Source: Histidinibacterium aquaticum (GTDB taxonomy: Bacteria > Pseudomonadota > Alphaproteobacteria > Rhodobacterales > Rhodobacteraceae). From it: a stretch of 64,000 nt of DNA. The notes under the pieces were generated by a model. It was not told the origin of the DNA and did no database searches. It was given only the letters and a program-made list of their open reading frames with translations. The DNA is taken from NCBI RefSeq assembly GCF_008710275.1, contig NZ_VYQE01000003.1:124001-188000 (forward strand), read 5' to 3'. The translations under genes were made by a program, and so were the position numbers. This document shows positions 1 to 7,978 of this stretch, one piece after another. The first letter of the stretch is position 1, and each line of letters opens with the position of its first letter.

Positions 1-816
1 ATGCGAGAGTTCGCCCCCGACGCGCACCTCGTAAAGCTCGGGACCATGGGCGAATACGGCACGCCGAACATCGATATCGAGGAAGGCTGGATCGAGATCG
101 AGCACAAGGGCCGCAGCGACCGCTTCCTCTTCCCCCGCGCCGCGGGCTCTCTCTACCACACGACCAAGGTGCTCGATACGGATCTGCTGTGGTTCTACGT
201 CCGCGCCTGGGGCCTGCGGGTCACCGACCTGATGCAGGGTCCGGTCTACGGGCTGGAGACCGAGGAGAACGCGGGCGAGCCGAGGCTCTACTCCTTCCTC
301 AATTACGACGAGGTCTTCGGCACGGTCCTCAACCGTTTCATGGTGCAGGCCGTGGCGGGCTACCCGCTCACCGTCTACGGCAAGGGCGGCCAGACCCGCG
401 GCTACCTGCACATGCGCGACGCCCTGCAATGCGTCCGCCTCGCCGTCGAGACCCCGGCGGCCGGGGGAGAGCTGCGCGTCTTCAACCAGTTCGTGGAGAC
501 CTTCTCGGTCAACGATCTCGCCGAGCGGGTCCGGGCCTCGGGCGCCCGCCTGGGGCTCGACGTCGGAGTCCGCACCCTCCCCAATCCGCGCAAGGAGATG
601 GAGGAGCACTACTACAATCCGGCCCACACCGGGCTGCTGGAGCTCGGCCTGCATCCCACGCCCCTGACCGGCGAGGAAATGGACCGGATGATGAAGGTGG
701 TCCGGACCTACCGCGACCGCATCGAGCCCGACCGCATCTTCCGAGGCGTCTCCTGGACGGGAAGCGCACCCTCCGCCGGCGCCGAGGACCGGCAGCAGGG
801 CCGCCCCGCCGCCTGA
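1..816 (+). CDS. sqdB: UDP-sulfoquinovose synthase, 3' part (5' end outside window)
   Basis: Makes UDP-sulfoquinovose from UDP-glucose and sulfite, the head-group donor for the sulfolipid SQDG; a cytoplasmic NAD-dependent short-chain dehydrogenase/epimerase. The visible 271 residues match the C-terminal two thirds of the SQD1/SqdB family: GTMGEYGTPNIDIEEG at about 14-29, the catalytic YxxxK pair (Y52, K56), GKGGQTRGY near 128-136 and EEHYYN near 201. Family members are near 400 residues, so about 130 N-terminal residues lie left of the window and the ATG at base 1 is internal. The stop is TGA at 814-816. The last 25 or so residues (Arg/Pro/Gly-rich) look like a variable tail. It converges on the minus-strand glycan genes; sqdC/sqdD partners, if present, would be to the left. 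Confidence 0.93.
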   Translation: MREFAPDAHLVKLGTMGEYGTPNIDIEEGWIEIEHKGRSDRFLFPRAAGSLYHTTKVLDTDLLWFYVRAWGLRVTDLMQGPVYGLETEENAGEPRLYSFLNYDEVFGTVLNRFMVQAVAGYPLTVYGKGGQTRGYLHMRDALQCVRLAVETPAAGGELRVFNQFVETFSVNDLAERVRASGARLGLDVGVRTLPNPRKEMEEHYYNPAHTGLLELGLHPTPLTGEEMDRMMKVVRTYRDRIEPDRIFRGVSWTGSAPSAGAEDRQQGRPAA

Positions 817-1092
817 CCGGCGAACGGCGAAGCTGACGCCGCCCTCGGAGGGCCGCGCGGGCGCGAATGCCCCGACGGAGGCCGGTGCATTCCCTTCCAG
901 CACTGCACTCCGGTCCGGGTTGCATCGGGCCGGAGGACTGCCACGTCTTGCCGGCGATGCGCCCTCCCCACCTCAATTCCCTCAAGAGGGAGTTGCCGAT
1001 TCAGAGCGGGGGCCCGCACTCTCGCTCGAAACTGCCCAATGACGCTGAGGCCGTCCGGATCCTGCCAGCGGCCTCTGCCAGCCAAGAGCCGC

Positions 1093-1482
1093 TCAGCGGC
1101 GACGGCGCGGACTCAGGAGGCCGAACGTCAGCAGGTGAACCACCCGCGAGACCGCCTCTCCCGCCCGCCAGCGGCGTGAGGTCAGCAGCTCTTCCACCTG
1201 ACGTTCCAAGTCCCGGACCCTCGCCCTTTCACGCTTGAGCGCCTTCTCCGCCTCGCCGGACGCGCGGTCGGCCCTGAGCCGGTGCTCGTTGCGCTCGGCG
1301 GTGAGGGCCGGAAGCCGGGCGTCGAGGTCGCTCAGCAGCATCCGCAGCCGCGCGATCTCCGCGACGTCGCGGTCGCGCGCCGCGGCCAGCGCGGCGAAAT
1401 CCTCCCGGGCCGGGTCGGGTCCGGCAAGAGGGTTCCCGGTCTCCTGGATGAGATGCAGGTCGCGCGGTTCGAGGATGGTCAT
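1093..1482 (-). CDS. small coiled-coil protein of a glycosyltransferase cluster
   Basis: A 129-residue protein of unknown function. It is almost entirely predicted helix, with heptad-like Leu/Ala and charged residues from about 28 to 105, followed by LLTSRRWRAGEAVSRVV, a short S-x-x-WR type motif that is often found after coiled coils in polysaccharide-assembly glycosyltransferases. The ATG at 1482 was chosen because the frame upstream of it lies inside the neighbouring glycosyltransferase gene. It starts 52 bases after the glycosyltransferase stop, so it is likely the last gene of a three-gene minus-strand unit. I infer a scaffold or partner role in glycan synthesis; there is no catalytic motif. 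Confidence 0.6.
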   Translation of the reverse strand: MTILEPRDLHLIQETGNPLAGPDPAREDFAALAAARDRDVAEIARLRMLLSDLDARLPALTAERNEHRLRADRASGEAEKALKRERARVRDLERQVEELLTSRRWRAGEAVSRVVHLLTFGLLSPRRRR

Positions 1483-1534
1483 CGGCTGGCTCTCCGCTCC
1501 GTCGTGTCTGTCGGCTTCCGCGGCCCGGGTCCGG

Positions 1535-2428
1535 TCATCCGCCCTGCGCCAGAATCTCGAGGTGATCGCGCTCGAAGCGGAACGAGGGCGTTCCTTGTGT
1601 CCAGGACAGCGGCACGCGGCCCGAGACGAGCGACTCTTGCAAATCGGGATCGAGCCTGGCGCGGAAGGCGCGGGCCGGTATCCCGTCGGGCAGGCGATCG
1701 AGCGCCTCGGCTGCAATCCGTCGAAAGGGCTCGAAGGACCAATCCACCTCCCGCGCGACGCGGGTGTGATGCGTAATGTTGCCGGTGCTGAACCGCTCCC
1801 AGAGCCCCGGCGTCTTGATATTCTCGAGCCAGCCCTCGGGCCGGTCGATCACCCAGATCGGGAGGCCGGCGCGGCGCGCCATGAGGCTGAACTGCAGGTC
1901 GACCATGACCTCGTCCGGGAAATCCGCCGCCCGGCACGGAAGTCTTCGCTGGTCGAAGGCGAAGGTCCCGCTCCCGGCGAGGCAGGCGAGCTGGACGCGC
2001 GGGCAGCCCCGGATGCTGACGAAGACCTCGGCCCGGTTGTAGTACCAGTCGACCGCCGGCAGGAAGGTGGAGCCGTGGGTCGTCACGCAGCACCCCCCGT
2101 CGAACAGGTCGAGGATCGCCCGGTACCGGGCCACGTAGTCGGATGGGAAGATGAAATCGTCGTCGAGGACGAAGACCTGGCACTCCTCGAAAAGATCGAG
2201 CGGGTAGACCTTGGCGTTGGCGGAGAGGTCCCCCGCGTGGTCGCGCCCGTCGAGCACGGTGACATTGGGCAGGTGCCCGAGATCGGGAAACCCGTCGAGG
2301 GTCTCGTTGACGTAGATCACCAGCCGGTCGAGCTGAGGCGCGATCGAGGCGGCGACCTCCGCCACGAAGGAGAAGCGGCCGGGGAAGGTCGCCATCACGC
2401 CGACGGTGCCCCCGCGCTGCAGGATCAT
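1535..2428 (-). CDS. putative family-2-like glycosyltransferase
   Basis: A 297-residue predicted cytoplasmic glycosyltransferase with a GT-A-like fold. The N-terminus (MILQRGGTVGVMATFPGR) is a beta strand and loop typical of nucleotide-sugar binding, and VFVLDDDFIFPSDY near 86-99 supplies the DXD metal-binding motif. There is no membrane segment. Its ATG overlaps the stop of the upstream large glycosyltransferase-like gene by four bases (ATGA), so the two are translationally coupled. The donor and acceptor cannot be read from the sequence; surface polysaccharide or glycoprotein glycan is the likely context. A longer reading frame upstream exists but runs out of frame with the coupled neighbour. 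Confidence 0.7.
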   Translation of the reverse strand: MILQRGGTVGVMATFPGRFSFVAEVAASIAPQLDRLVIYVNETLDGFPDLGHLPNVTVLDGRDHAGDLSANAKVYPLDLFEECQVFVLDDDFIFPSDYVARYRAILDLFDGGCCVTTHGSTFLPAVDWYYNRAEVFVSIRGCPRVQLACLAGSGTFAFDQRRLPCRAADFPDEVMVDLQFSLMARRAGLPIWVIDRPEGWLENIKTPGLWERFSTGNITHHTRVAREVDWSFEPFRRIAAEALDRLPDGIPARAFRARLDPDLQESLVSGRVPLSWTQGTPSFRFERDHLEILAQGG

Positions 2429-4326
2429 GGCGCAGCTTCCGCGAGCGGCGGGACCGGGGGGCGCAGCATCGCACAGGCGTCGCCGCCCGGTCGCAGCGTG
2501 GCCGCGAGCGCAGGCTCGTCCTCTGGCCCGCAAGGGCCGCGGCCCGCCCAGGCGAGAATTTGCGGCGCTCCCGCCTCGTCGGGCTGGGCGAAGGGCACCG
2601 GCGCGGCGTCCTGTCCGGCCGCGGCGCAGGCGATGCGGGCAAGGGCGGTCGGCTCTGGCGGAAGGCGGCCGGGAAAGGCGCACCACGGGCCGCTCACATC
2701 GCGGATCATCATGGGAAGGGCCGCCCCGAGACCAGCCCCTGCAACGCGATGAAGTCTCTCCCCTGTCTCCAGCCGGACGGGCGGCGCGGGCCCGGACCAG
2801 AGCAACCGAAGCTCGCCCTCTTTTGCCTCGCGGAACCGCGCGAGGCTTTCCTCCAGGTCCACGAGCGTCCGGGGGGCGGCGAGGAGCGTCGGCGGCGCCG
2901 GCGCCTGCACCCGCGCCACGGCCTCCGCGAGTTGGCCGAGCCGGGCCGCTCGGGCCGCCGGGTCCCGGTAGAGGCCCTGCAGCCGCTGAAGGTCGGCCCA
3001 GGACCAGACGGCGTCGAGCCCGACCCCCGGGAGGGGCTCCGGGGCGGTTCCGGCGATCACCGGGACGGAGCCCGCGGCGATGGCCCGGAGGCAGAGCGTC
3101 CGGACCTCTCCCGGCCCGAGCCGGCTCTCGCCGGGGACCAGGGTCAGGACTGAGGCGGCGAGCAGCTCCGTCAGGTCGGCCTCACCCGGCCCCAGCGCGA
3201 TATGGGGCGCGCGCGGCGCGAGGCGGCGCGCGAGGTCTTCGAGGGGCAGGTCCGGGTCCCGTCCGATGATCATCGTCGAATATGAGTGCGGCTGGCCGAG
3301 GATCGCGGGAAGCAGGGGCTCCGAGAGTATGTCCTCCGCGAAGGCGACGAGCATGGTATCGCGTGCCCAGGGCTGGGTGGCGGACGCGGCCGCGCGGGCC
3401 AGGTCGACAGGCCTCGGCGCGGCAGGGGCACCGTCGTCCCAGACCTCGTCCGCCACCTGCGCGAGGGCCGACCAGGGACCGTCGTCCTCCAGCGGGGCCG
3501 TCGCCCAGAGGACCAGGTGCAGGCCGAGCCCGCGCAGGGTCGTCACCAGATCGCAGGCGGCAGGGCCGAGACCGCGCCCAAGGCTCATGAAGGTCCCGCG
3601 CCAGTCTCCGGGGGCACTGGCCGGGGCGGTCTCGATCACGACGCGATCCACGGCGAGTCGGCGGAGGCCGGGGGCATAGCTGTCCTCCCGCAGCCAGACG
3701 ACCGGCCACTCCGCAGCGAGCCGGGCGTATCCTGTCCAGCTACCGATGAAGGCCGTGAGGCCGGCCTGTGACGGCACCTCGGGCGGGTCCGCTGCCGGGT
3801 CGAGCGCTGCCGTTCGTGCGGCCTGCAAGTGTCGCGCCCAGTGGTCGGGAGCCCGCCCGAAGAGCCCGGCCAGGTGATCGACCCGCTCGTTGAGCTGGTC
3901 CCGCAGCGGGCCGACGGCCTCCAGACCCGTGCCGAACTCCTCCTCCAGGATCCTCTCCCGCAAGATCCAGATCCGCGCGAGGGCGGTCCTCAACCGGCGC
4001 AGCTCGGCGATCCAGTTGATGCGCAGGCGTGTGAGGCGGACAACCTCCGGCGGGCCCCCAGGGGCGTCCAGATCGAGCGACAGGGCCCCGGACGGCGCAT
4101 GGAGGAAGAGCGGGGGCGGGCCAGCCTGCCATGACCGCCCCTCCCGCGCGGCAAGGGGCAAGGCCAGCGCCGTAACGGTCTCCCGCCCGACCTCGCCGCG
4201 ATCGGCATCGAGGAAACGCAGGCTTACCGGCAGGGCCTCCGGTCCTTCCTCCGTGGACGGAAGGATCAGGCCGAGCTGGTAGACAGCCCCCGGGGCGACA
4301 TCGAAAGACGACGGGCAGGACGGAAT
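2425..4326 (-). CDS. large glycosyltransferase-like protein, apparent ATT start
   Basis: A protein of about 633 residues, not confidently assigned. The middle and C-terminal half resembles a GT-B glycosyltransferase: a Rossmann-like segment around VVWLREDSYAPGLRRLAVDR, and LVPGESRLGPGEVRTLCLRA followed by IAAGSVPVI, which is like the nucleotide-binding helix-loop of CgeB/GT4-type enzymes. No signal peptide or membrane helix is seen. The frame stays open and protein-like to an in-frame stop at 4435, but there is no ATG or GTG upstream of a TTG at 4161. An ATT at 4324-4326 sits six bases after GGAGGG, the best ribosome site in the region, so I take it as the start; TTG 4161 (578 aa) is the fallback. 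It overlaps the next gene by ATGA. Confidence 0.55.
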   Translation of the reverse strand: MPSCPSSFDVAPGAVYQLGLILPSTEEGPEALPVSLRFLDADRGEVGRETVTALALPLAAREGRSWQAGPPPLFLHAPSGALSLDLDAPGGPPEVVRLTRLRINWIAELRRLRTALARIWILRERILEEEFGTGLEAVGPLRDQLNERVDHLAGLFGRAPDHWARHLQAARTAALDPAADPPEVPSQAGLTAFIGSWTGYARLAAEWPVVWLREDSYAPGLRRLAVDRVVIETAPASAPGDWRGTFMSLGRGLGPAACDLVTTLRGLGLHLVLWATAPLEDDGPWSALAQVADEVWDDGAPAAPRPVDLARAAASATQPWARDTMLVAFAEDILSEPLLPAILGQPHSYSTMIIGRDPDLPLEDLARRLAPRAPHIALGPGEADLTELLAASVLTLVPGESRLGPGEVRTLCLRAIAAGSVPVIAGTAPEPLPGVGLDAVWSWADLQRLQGLYRDPAARAARLGQLAEAVARVQAPAPPTLLAAPRTLVDLEESLARFREAKEGELRLLWSGPAPPVRLETGERLHRVAGAGLGAALPMMIRDVSGPWCAFPGRLPPEPTALARIACAAAGQDAAPVPFAQPDEAGAPQILAWAGRGPCGPEDEPALAATLRPGGDACAMLRPPVPPLAEAAP

Positions 4327-4338
4327 GGCAGACCCTCC
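4327..4338 (-). promoter_or_regulatory. strong ribosome binding site before ATT codon
   Basis: On the minus strand GGAGGG is followed by TCTGCC and then ATT. Spacing and match to the anti-Shine-Dalgarno are ideal, and no ATG, GTG or TTG lies in this frame between the upstream stop (4435) and TTG 4161. This decides the proposed start of the large glycosyltransferase-like gene. Confidence 0.55.
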
Positions 4339-4429
4339 GCAAGCAAGCGGGCCGGACGGGGACCCGCGCTCGCCTCTCTGGCAGACCGGGGTTAAGGTGC
4401 GATTAACAGCGCGGGACCACGCTGATCCC

Positions 4430-4464
4430 TTGCCTCATGAAACCTGAATCAGTATTCATGTTTC
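4430..4464 (+). promoter_or_regulatory. tetR promoter with 26-bp palindromic operator (site 1)
   Basis: The operator is 4439-4464: arms GAAACCTGAAT and ATTCATGTTTC around CAGT, an 11-4-11 palindrome with one mismatch. A sigma-70-like promoter overlaps it: TTGCCT at 4430-4435, 17 bases, TATTCA at 4453-4458. That spacing places the transcription start at about 4465, the A of the tetR ATG, so the mRNA may be leaderless. The same palindrome recurs at 14026-14051 before the transporter operon. Autoregulation by the adjacent TetR protein is the natural inference. Confidence 0.75.
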
Positions 4465-5049
4465 ATGGGAACGGCTCCGAAAACCAACCGTGGCACCGCG
4501 CGGCGCAAGACGCTTCTCCGATCCGCCGAGAAGGTGATCGGCGAGAAGGGCTTCGCCTCCGCCTCGATCGCCGAGATCACCCGCGACGCGGAGACTGCGC
4601 TGGGGACCTTCTACATCTACTTCGCTTCGAAGGAGCAGGTCTTCCGCGAGCTGGTGGTCGAGATGGGCACGCTCACCCGCCGGGTGATGACCGATGCCGT
4701 CACGGGGGCCCCCGACCGGCTGGAAGCCGAGCGTCGCGGGCTGCTGGCCTTCCTGCGCTTCGTGGCCGAGCGGCCATCGCTCTACCGGATCGTCGAGCAG
4801 GCGCGCTTCGTCGACCCGGAGGCCTACCGCGACTACTTCTCGCGCTTCGCCCAGGCCTATCGCGACCAGCTGCTGCGCGCCGAACAGTCCGGCGAGATCC
4901 GTCCCGGCGACGCCGAGGTGCGGGCCTGGGCGCTGATGGGCATCGCCAAGAACCTGGGCGACCGCTTCGTGCTCTGGGAGGAGCGCGACGATCTGGACGC
5001 CATCGCCGATGCGGCCTTCGACATGATCCGCGACGGGCTCTCGCCATGA
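4465..5049 (+). CDS. TetR family transcriptional regulator
   Basis: A 194-residue DNA-binding repressor. The N-terminal helix-turn-helix occupies about residues 14-60, with the family-typical SIAEITRDAETALGTFYIYF and SKEQVFRELV; the rest is the all-helical ligand and dimer domain. The ATG at 4465 directly follows the 26-bp palindrome and has no Shine-Dalgarno site, which fits a leaderless message. Its stop overlaps the crotonase-fold gene (ATGA), so it is the first gene of a five-gene plus-strand operon. A matching operator before the convergent ABC transporter operon suggests it controls uptake and CoA activation together. The effector is unknown; an acyl-CoA made by the ligase is a reasonable guess by analogy with FadR/PaaR-type TetR proteins. 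Confidence 0.9.
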   Translation: MGTAPKTNRGTARRKTLLRSAEKVIGEKGFASASIAEITRDAETALGTFYIYFASKEQVFRELVVEMGTLTRRVMTDAVTGAPDRLEAERRGLLAFLRFVAERPSLYRIVEQARFVDPEAYRDYFSRFAQAYRDQLLRAEQSGEIRPGDAEVRAWALMGIAKNLGDRFVLWEERDDLDAIADAAFDMIRDGLSP

Positions 5050-5798
5050 CCGTGCGGCTGGAGAAGGCGGGCGGCGCCTTGCGGCTGCGGCTGGAAAGCC
5101 CTCGCGCCAACGCCCTGACGCCGGAGCTGCTGGACGATCTGAGCCGGGCGCTGGACGAGGTGGAGGCCGCGCCCCCGGAGGCCCTGCTGCTGACCGGGGA
5201 GCGCAACTTCTGCTCCGGCGGAGACGTCGCGCGCTTTCTCGCGGCGGCGGAGGCCGGGGAGGCACGGGACTACGCGCTGCGGGTGGTGCCCGTCCTGCAG
5301 GAGGTGGTGCTCCGGCTGCTCGCCCTGCCCGCCCCGGTCGTGACGGCGGCACGGGGGGCCGTGACCGGCGGCGGTGCCGGTCTGCTCTTTGCCGCCGATA
5401 CCGCGGTGCTGGCGCCGGCGAGCTTCGTGCAGCCCTACTACGCGCGCATGGGCTTCGCGCCCGACGGCGGCTGGACGGCGCTCCTGCCCGAGCGGATCGG
5501 GCGCGGCGCGACGCTCTCCTGGATCGCATCCGACAGCCGGCACGGGGCGGAGGACCTGCGCGCGATGGGCCTCTGCGCCCTCGTAGACCCGGAGCCGGAG
5601 ACCGCGGCCCTCGCCCTGCTGGAGGATCGCTCGACCGAGACGCTCGCCGCCGCGAAACGGCTGATCTGGAACGCGCCCGCCCTTGCCCGCATCGAGGCCG
5701 GGCTCGCCGCCGAGACCGAGGCCTTCCTCGACCGGATCGACCGGCCCGACACGCTCGCGCGGATGCGCGCGTTCCTCGGGGAGCCCGAGCATGTTTGA
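5046..5798 (+). CDS. crotonase-fold enoyl-CoA hydratase/isomerase family protein
   Basis: A 250-residue cytoplasmic crotonase superfamily member acting on an acyl-CoA. It has the oxyanion-hole segments NFCSGGDVARF (about 57-67) and ARGAVTGGGAGLLFAAD (about 102-118). The two glutamates of true enoyl-CoA hydratases are absent: the position after GGGA is Gly, and the later pE segment reads YYARMGFAPDGG. FVQPYYARMGFAPDGGW is closer to PaaG-type isomerases, whose equivalent runs FxxIGLxPDxGG. A double-bond or ring isomerase role is therefore more likely than hydration. It is translationally coupled on both sides (tetR, ligase). Confidence 0.8.
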   Translation: MTVRLEKAGGALRLRLESPRANALTPELLDDLSRALDEVEAAPPEALLLTGERNFCSGGDVARFLAAAEAGEARDYALRVVPVLQEVVLRLLALPAPVVTAARGAVTGGGAGLLFAADTAVLAPASFVQPYYARMGFAPDGGWTALLPERIGRGATLSWIASDSRHGAEDLRAMGLCALVDPEPETAALALLEDRSTETLAAAKRLIWNAPALARIEAGLAAETEAFLDRIDRPDTLARMRAFLGEPEHV

Positions 5799-7269
5799 CG
5801 CCGTCCCCGACATGGCCGCCAAGCGCGCGGAGCTCTCCGGACACGCGCTCGCCTTCCGCGACGCCGCCACGGGCCGCGACTGGAGCTTCCGCGAGGTGGA
5901 CGCCGCCGCGAACGGCATGGCCGCCGCCCTGCGCGAGCGGGGGCTCGTCGAGGGCGACCGCCTCGCCTCGATCTGCCTCAACGGCACCGCCTTCTTCGTC
6001 CTGCTGCTGGCCTGCCAGAAGGCGGGCCTGATCCTCTGCCCGCTCAACTGGCGCCAGCCGCCCGCCGAGCTGACCGAGACGCTGGAGCCCGTCTCGCCCA
6101 GGCTCATCCTGCATGACGCCGGTTTCGCCGAGCCCGCCGCTGAGGTCGCAAGGCAGCTCGGCATCCCCGCCCTTTCGCTCGATGACGACGACCTGCGGCG
6201 GGAGGGCACGGCGGGCTCCGTCGGCATGATCCCGGCGGACCGGCCCTGGTACCTGCTCTTCACCTCCGGCACGACGGGGCGACCCAAGGCCGTGATCCAG
6301 ACCGCCCGCATGGCCTGGGCCAACGCGGTGAACATCGGCCAGGCGATCCACCTGACCCCCGCCGACCGCTCGGTGAACTTCCTGCCTGTCTTCCACACGG
6401 CGGGGATCAACCTCTACACCCTGCCCGTCTTCCTCACCGGCGGCAGCTCGACCGTGTTGCCGAAATTCGAGGCGGCGGAGGTGCTGGAGCTGCTGCGCAC
6501 CGGCGCCATCACCCAGTTCTTCGGGGTGCCCGCGATCTACCAGGCCTTCAGCCTCTCGGACGAGGTGGAGCGGATCGACTGGACCGCGGTCCGCTGCGGC
6601 TGCGGCGGAGCGCCCCTGCCCGAGCCGCTGATCCGCTTCTTCGCCGAGCGCGGGGCGCGGGTGCTGAACGGCTTCGGCATGACGGAAACCGGACCCACGG
6701 TCTTTCTCATGGACGAGGGGCACGCCGAGGCCAAGATCGGCTCCGTCGGGCGGCCGCAGATGCTGACCGAATGCCGCCTCGATGGGGTCCCCGACGGCGA
6801 GCCCGGCGAGGGCGAGATCCTGCTGCGCGGCCCGAACATCACGCCCGGCTATTACGGCAACCCCGAGGCCACCGAGCAGGCCTTCGCCCCCGGCGGCTGG
6901 CTTAAGAGCGGCGACGTGGGACAGCGCGACGCGGACGGCTTCGTGCGGATCGTCGACCGTATCAAGGACATGTACATCTCGGGCGGAGAGAACGTCTACC
7001 CGGCCGAGGTCGAGCGTGTGCTGGTGGAACATCCCGCCGTGCTGGAGGCCGCCGTCATCGGCATCCCCGACGAGAAATGGGGCGAGACCGGCGCGGCCTT
7101 CCTCATCCCACGCCCCGGCGAGACCATTGAGCCCGAACCGCTGCGACAGTGGTGCCGCGCGCGGCTCGCGGCCTACAAGATCCCGGCCCGCGTCGAGGTG
7201 GTCGAGGACTTTCCCCGCACCGCCGCCGGCAAGGTGCGCAAACCCGACCTGAGAGCGAGGATCGCATGA
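5791..7269 (+). CDS. acyl-CoA synthetase (AMP-forming CoA ligase)
   Basis: A 492-residue class I adenylate-forming ligase that activates a carboxylic acid to its CoA thioester via an acyl-adenylate. Motifs: the P-loop LFTSGTTGRPK (residues 156-166), GFGMTETGP near 298-306, a GD..xxD..G..xxxDR.KD core (SGDVGQRDADGFVRIVDRIK), the hinge SGGENVYPAEVE, and the C-terminal catalytic lysine in AAGKVRK (K481). The ATG at 5791 was chosen; it overlaps the upstream stop by eight bases. Length and motifs fit the long-chain/aromatic acyl-CoA ligase group (FadD, CaiC, benzoate-like), but the substrate pocket cannot be read. With the adjacent LIV-type transporter it probably traps an imported carboxylate. 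Confidence 0.88.
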   Translation: MFDAVPDMAAKRAELSGHALAFRDAATGRDWSFREVDAAANGMAAALRERGLVEGDRLASICLNGTAFFVLLLACQKAGLILCPLNWRQPPAELTETLEPVSPRLILHDAGFAEPAAEVARQLGIPALSLDDDDLRREGTAGSVGMIPADRPWYLLFTSGTTGRPKAVIQTARMAWANAVNIGQAIHLTPADRSVNFLPVFHTAGINLYTLPVFLTGGSSTVLPKFEAAEVLELLRTGAITQFFGVPAIYQAFSLSDEVERIDWTAVRCGCGGAPLPEPLIRFFAERGARVLNGFGMTETGPTVFLMDEGHAEAKIGSVGRPQMLTECRLDGVPDGEPGEGEILLRGPNITPGYYGNPEATEQAFAPGGWLKSGDVGQRDADGFVRIVDRIKDMYISGGENVYPAEVERVLVEHPAVLEAAVIGIPDEKWGETGAAFLIPRPGETIEPEPLRQWCRARLAAYKIPARVEVVEDFPRTAAGKVRKPDLRARIA

Positions 7270-7619
7270 CCGAGCTGCGAGAGACCTGGACGCCGACGCA
7301 GGAGGACTTCGACGCCTTCGCCCGCGTCTCCGGCGACGACAACCCGATCCACGTGGACCCGGAGTTCTCCGCCCGCACCGCCTTCGGCGCGACGGTGAGC
7401 CACGGGATGCTGATCTACACCCGGCTCTGGGGCATGGTGCGCGCCGCCCGGCCGGGGGCCCGCGCGGTCTCGCAATCGATGATGTTCCCGAACCCGGCCT
7501 TTGCCGGGATCGACGTGCAGCTGGTGGTCGAAGGCGAGTTGCCCGGCAAGGTGACCATGCGGGCCTGGCGTATTTCGGACGACGCCGAGGTCTTTCTCGG
7601 CGAAGCGGAGGTGGCGTGA
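7266..7619 (+). CDS. MaoC-like hydratase with catalytic Asp/His
   Basis: A 117-residue single hot-dog protein. SGDDNPIHVD at 22-31 is the R-hydratase motif with catalytic Asp24 and His29, followed by FGATVSHGML, the overhanging segment that positions the acyl chain. It should hydrate a 2-enoyl-CoA to the 3-hydroxyacyl-CoA. It is shorter than typical PhaJ-type enzymes (about 134-160 aa) at the C-terminus. It overlaps the ligase by ATGA, and its stop overlaps the next gene by one base. The downstream protein has the same fold without the catalytic pair, so the two may form a heteromer, as ChsH1/ChsH2 do in mycobacterial steroid breakdown. Confidence 0.82.
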   Translation: MTELRETWTPTQEDFDAFARVSGDDNPIHVDPEFSARTAFGATVSHGMLIYTRLWGMVRAARPGARAVSQSMMFPNPAFAGIDVQLVVEGELPGKVTMRAWRISDDAEVFLGEAEVA

Positions 7620-7978
7620 TGGAGATCGGCGAGCGTGCGGAGCTGGAACGGAGTTTCACGCAAGGAGACCTCGAGGCCTACGCAGCGCTCGGTGGCGGCC
7701 CGTCCGACGGCGCGGTGCCCGAGCCGCTGATCGGCGCACTTTTCTCCTATCTGCTGGGGGTCAAGCTGCCCGGGCCGGGGACGAACTACCTCAAGCAGGA
7801 GATCGCCTTTCACCGGCCCGCGCCCCTCGACACCCCGCTGACCGCTTCCGTCGAGGTCACGCGGATCCGGGAGGAGAAGGCGATCGTCGACCTCTGGTCG
7901 AAGGCCTGCCTGCCCGACGGGACGGTGGTGGCCGAGGGCCGGTCCCTGGTGAAATTCGCCGATACCGGGCACGCCTGA
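7619..7978 (+). CDS. MaoC-like hot-dog protein lacking catalytic motif
   Basis: A 119-residue protein that reads as a MaoC domain: a start like ERSFTQGDLEAYAAL, then the strand segment LPGPGTNYLKQEIAFHRPAP and TASVEVTRIREEKAIVDL. The stretch that should carry D-x-N-P-x-H and the AHG turn is collapsed to GGGPSDGAVPEPLIGA, so the catalytic Asp and His are missing. A structural partner of the catalytic hydratase next to it is the simplest reading. ATG 7619 is used; a GTG at 7616 also overlaps the upstream stop. It is the last gene of the tetR operon. Confidence 0.7.
   Translation: MEIGERAELERSFTQGDLEAYAALGGGPSDGAVPEPLIGALFSYLLGVKLPGPGTNYLKQEIAFHRPAPLDTPLTASVEVTRIREEKAIVDLWSKACLPDGTVVAEGRSLVKFADTGHA

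Noticed and set aside
4456-7659. Long open frame on the minus strand (over 1000 codons) opposite the ligase operon
   Set aside because: It is the antisense shadow of well-supported coding genes in a 70% GC genome; composition is Arg/Pro/Gly-rich and there is no family motif.
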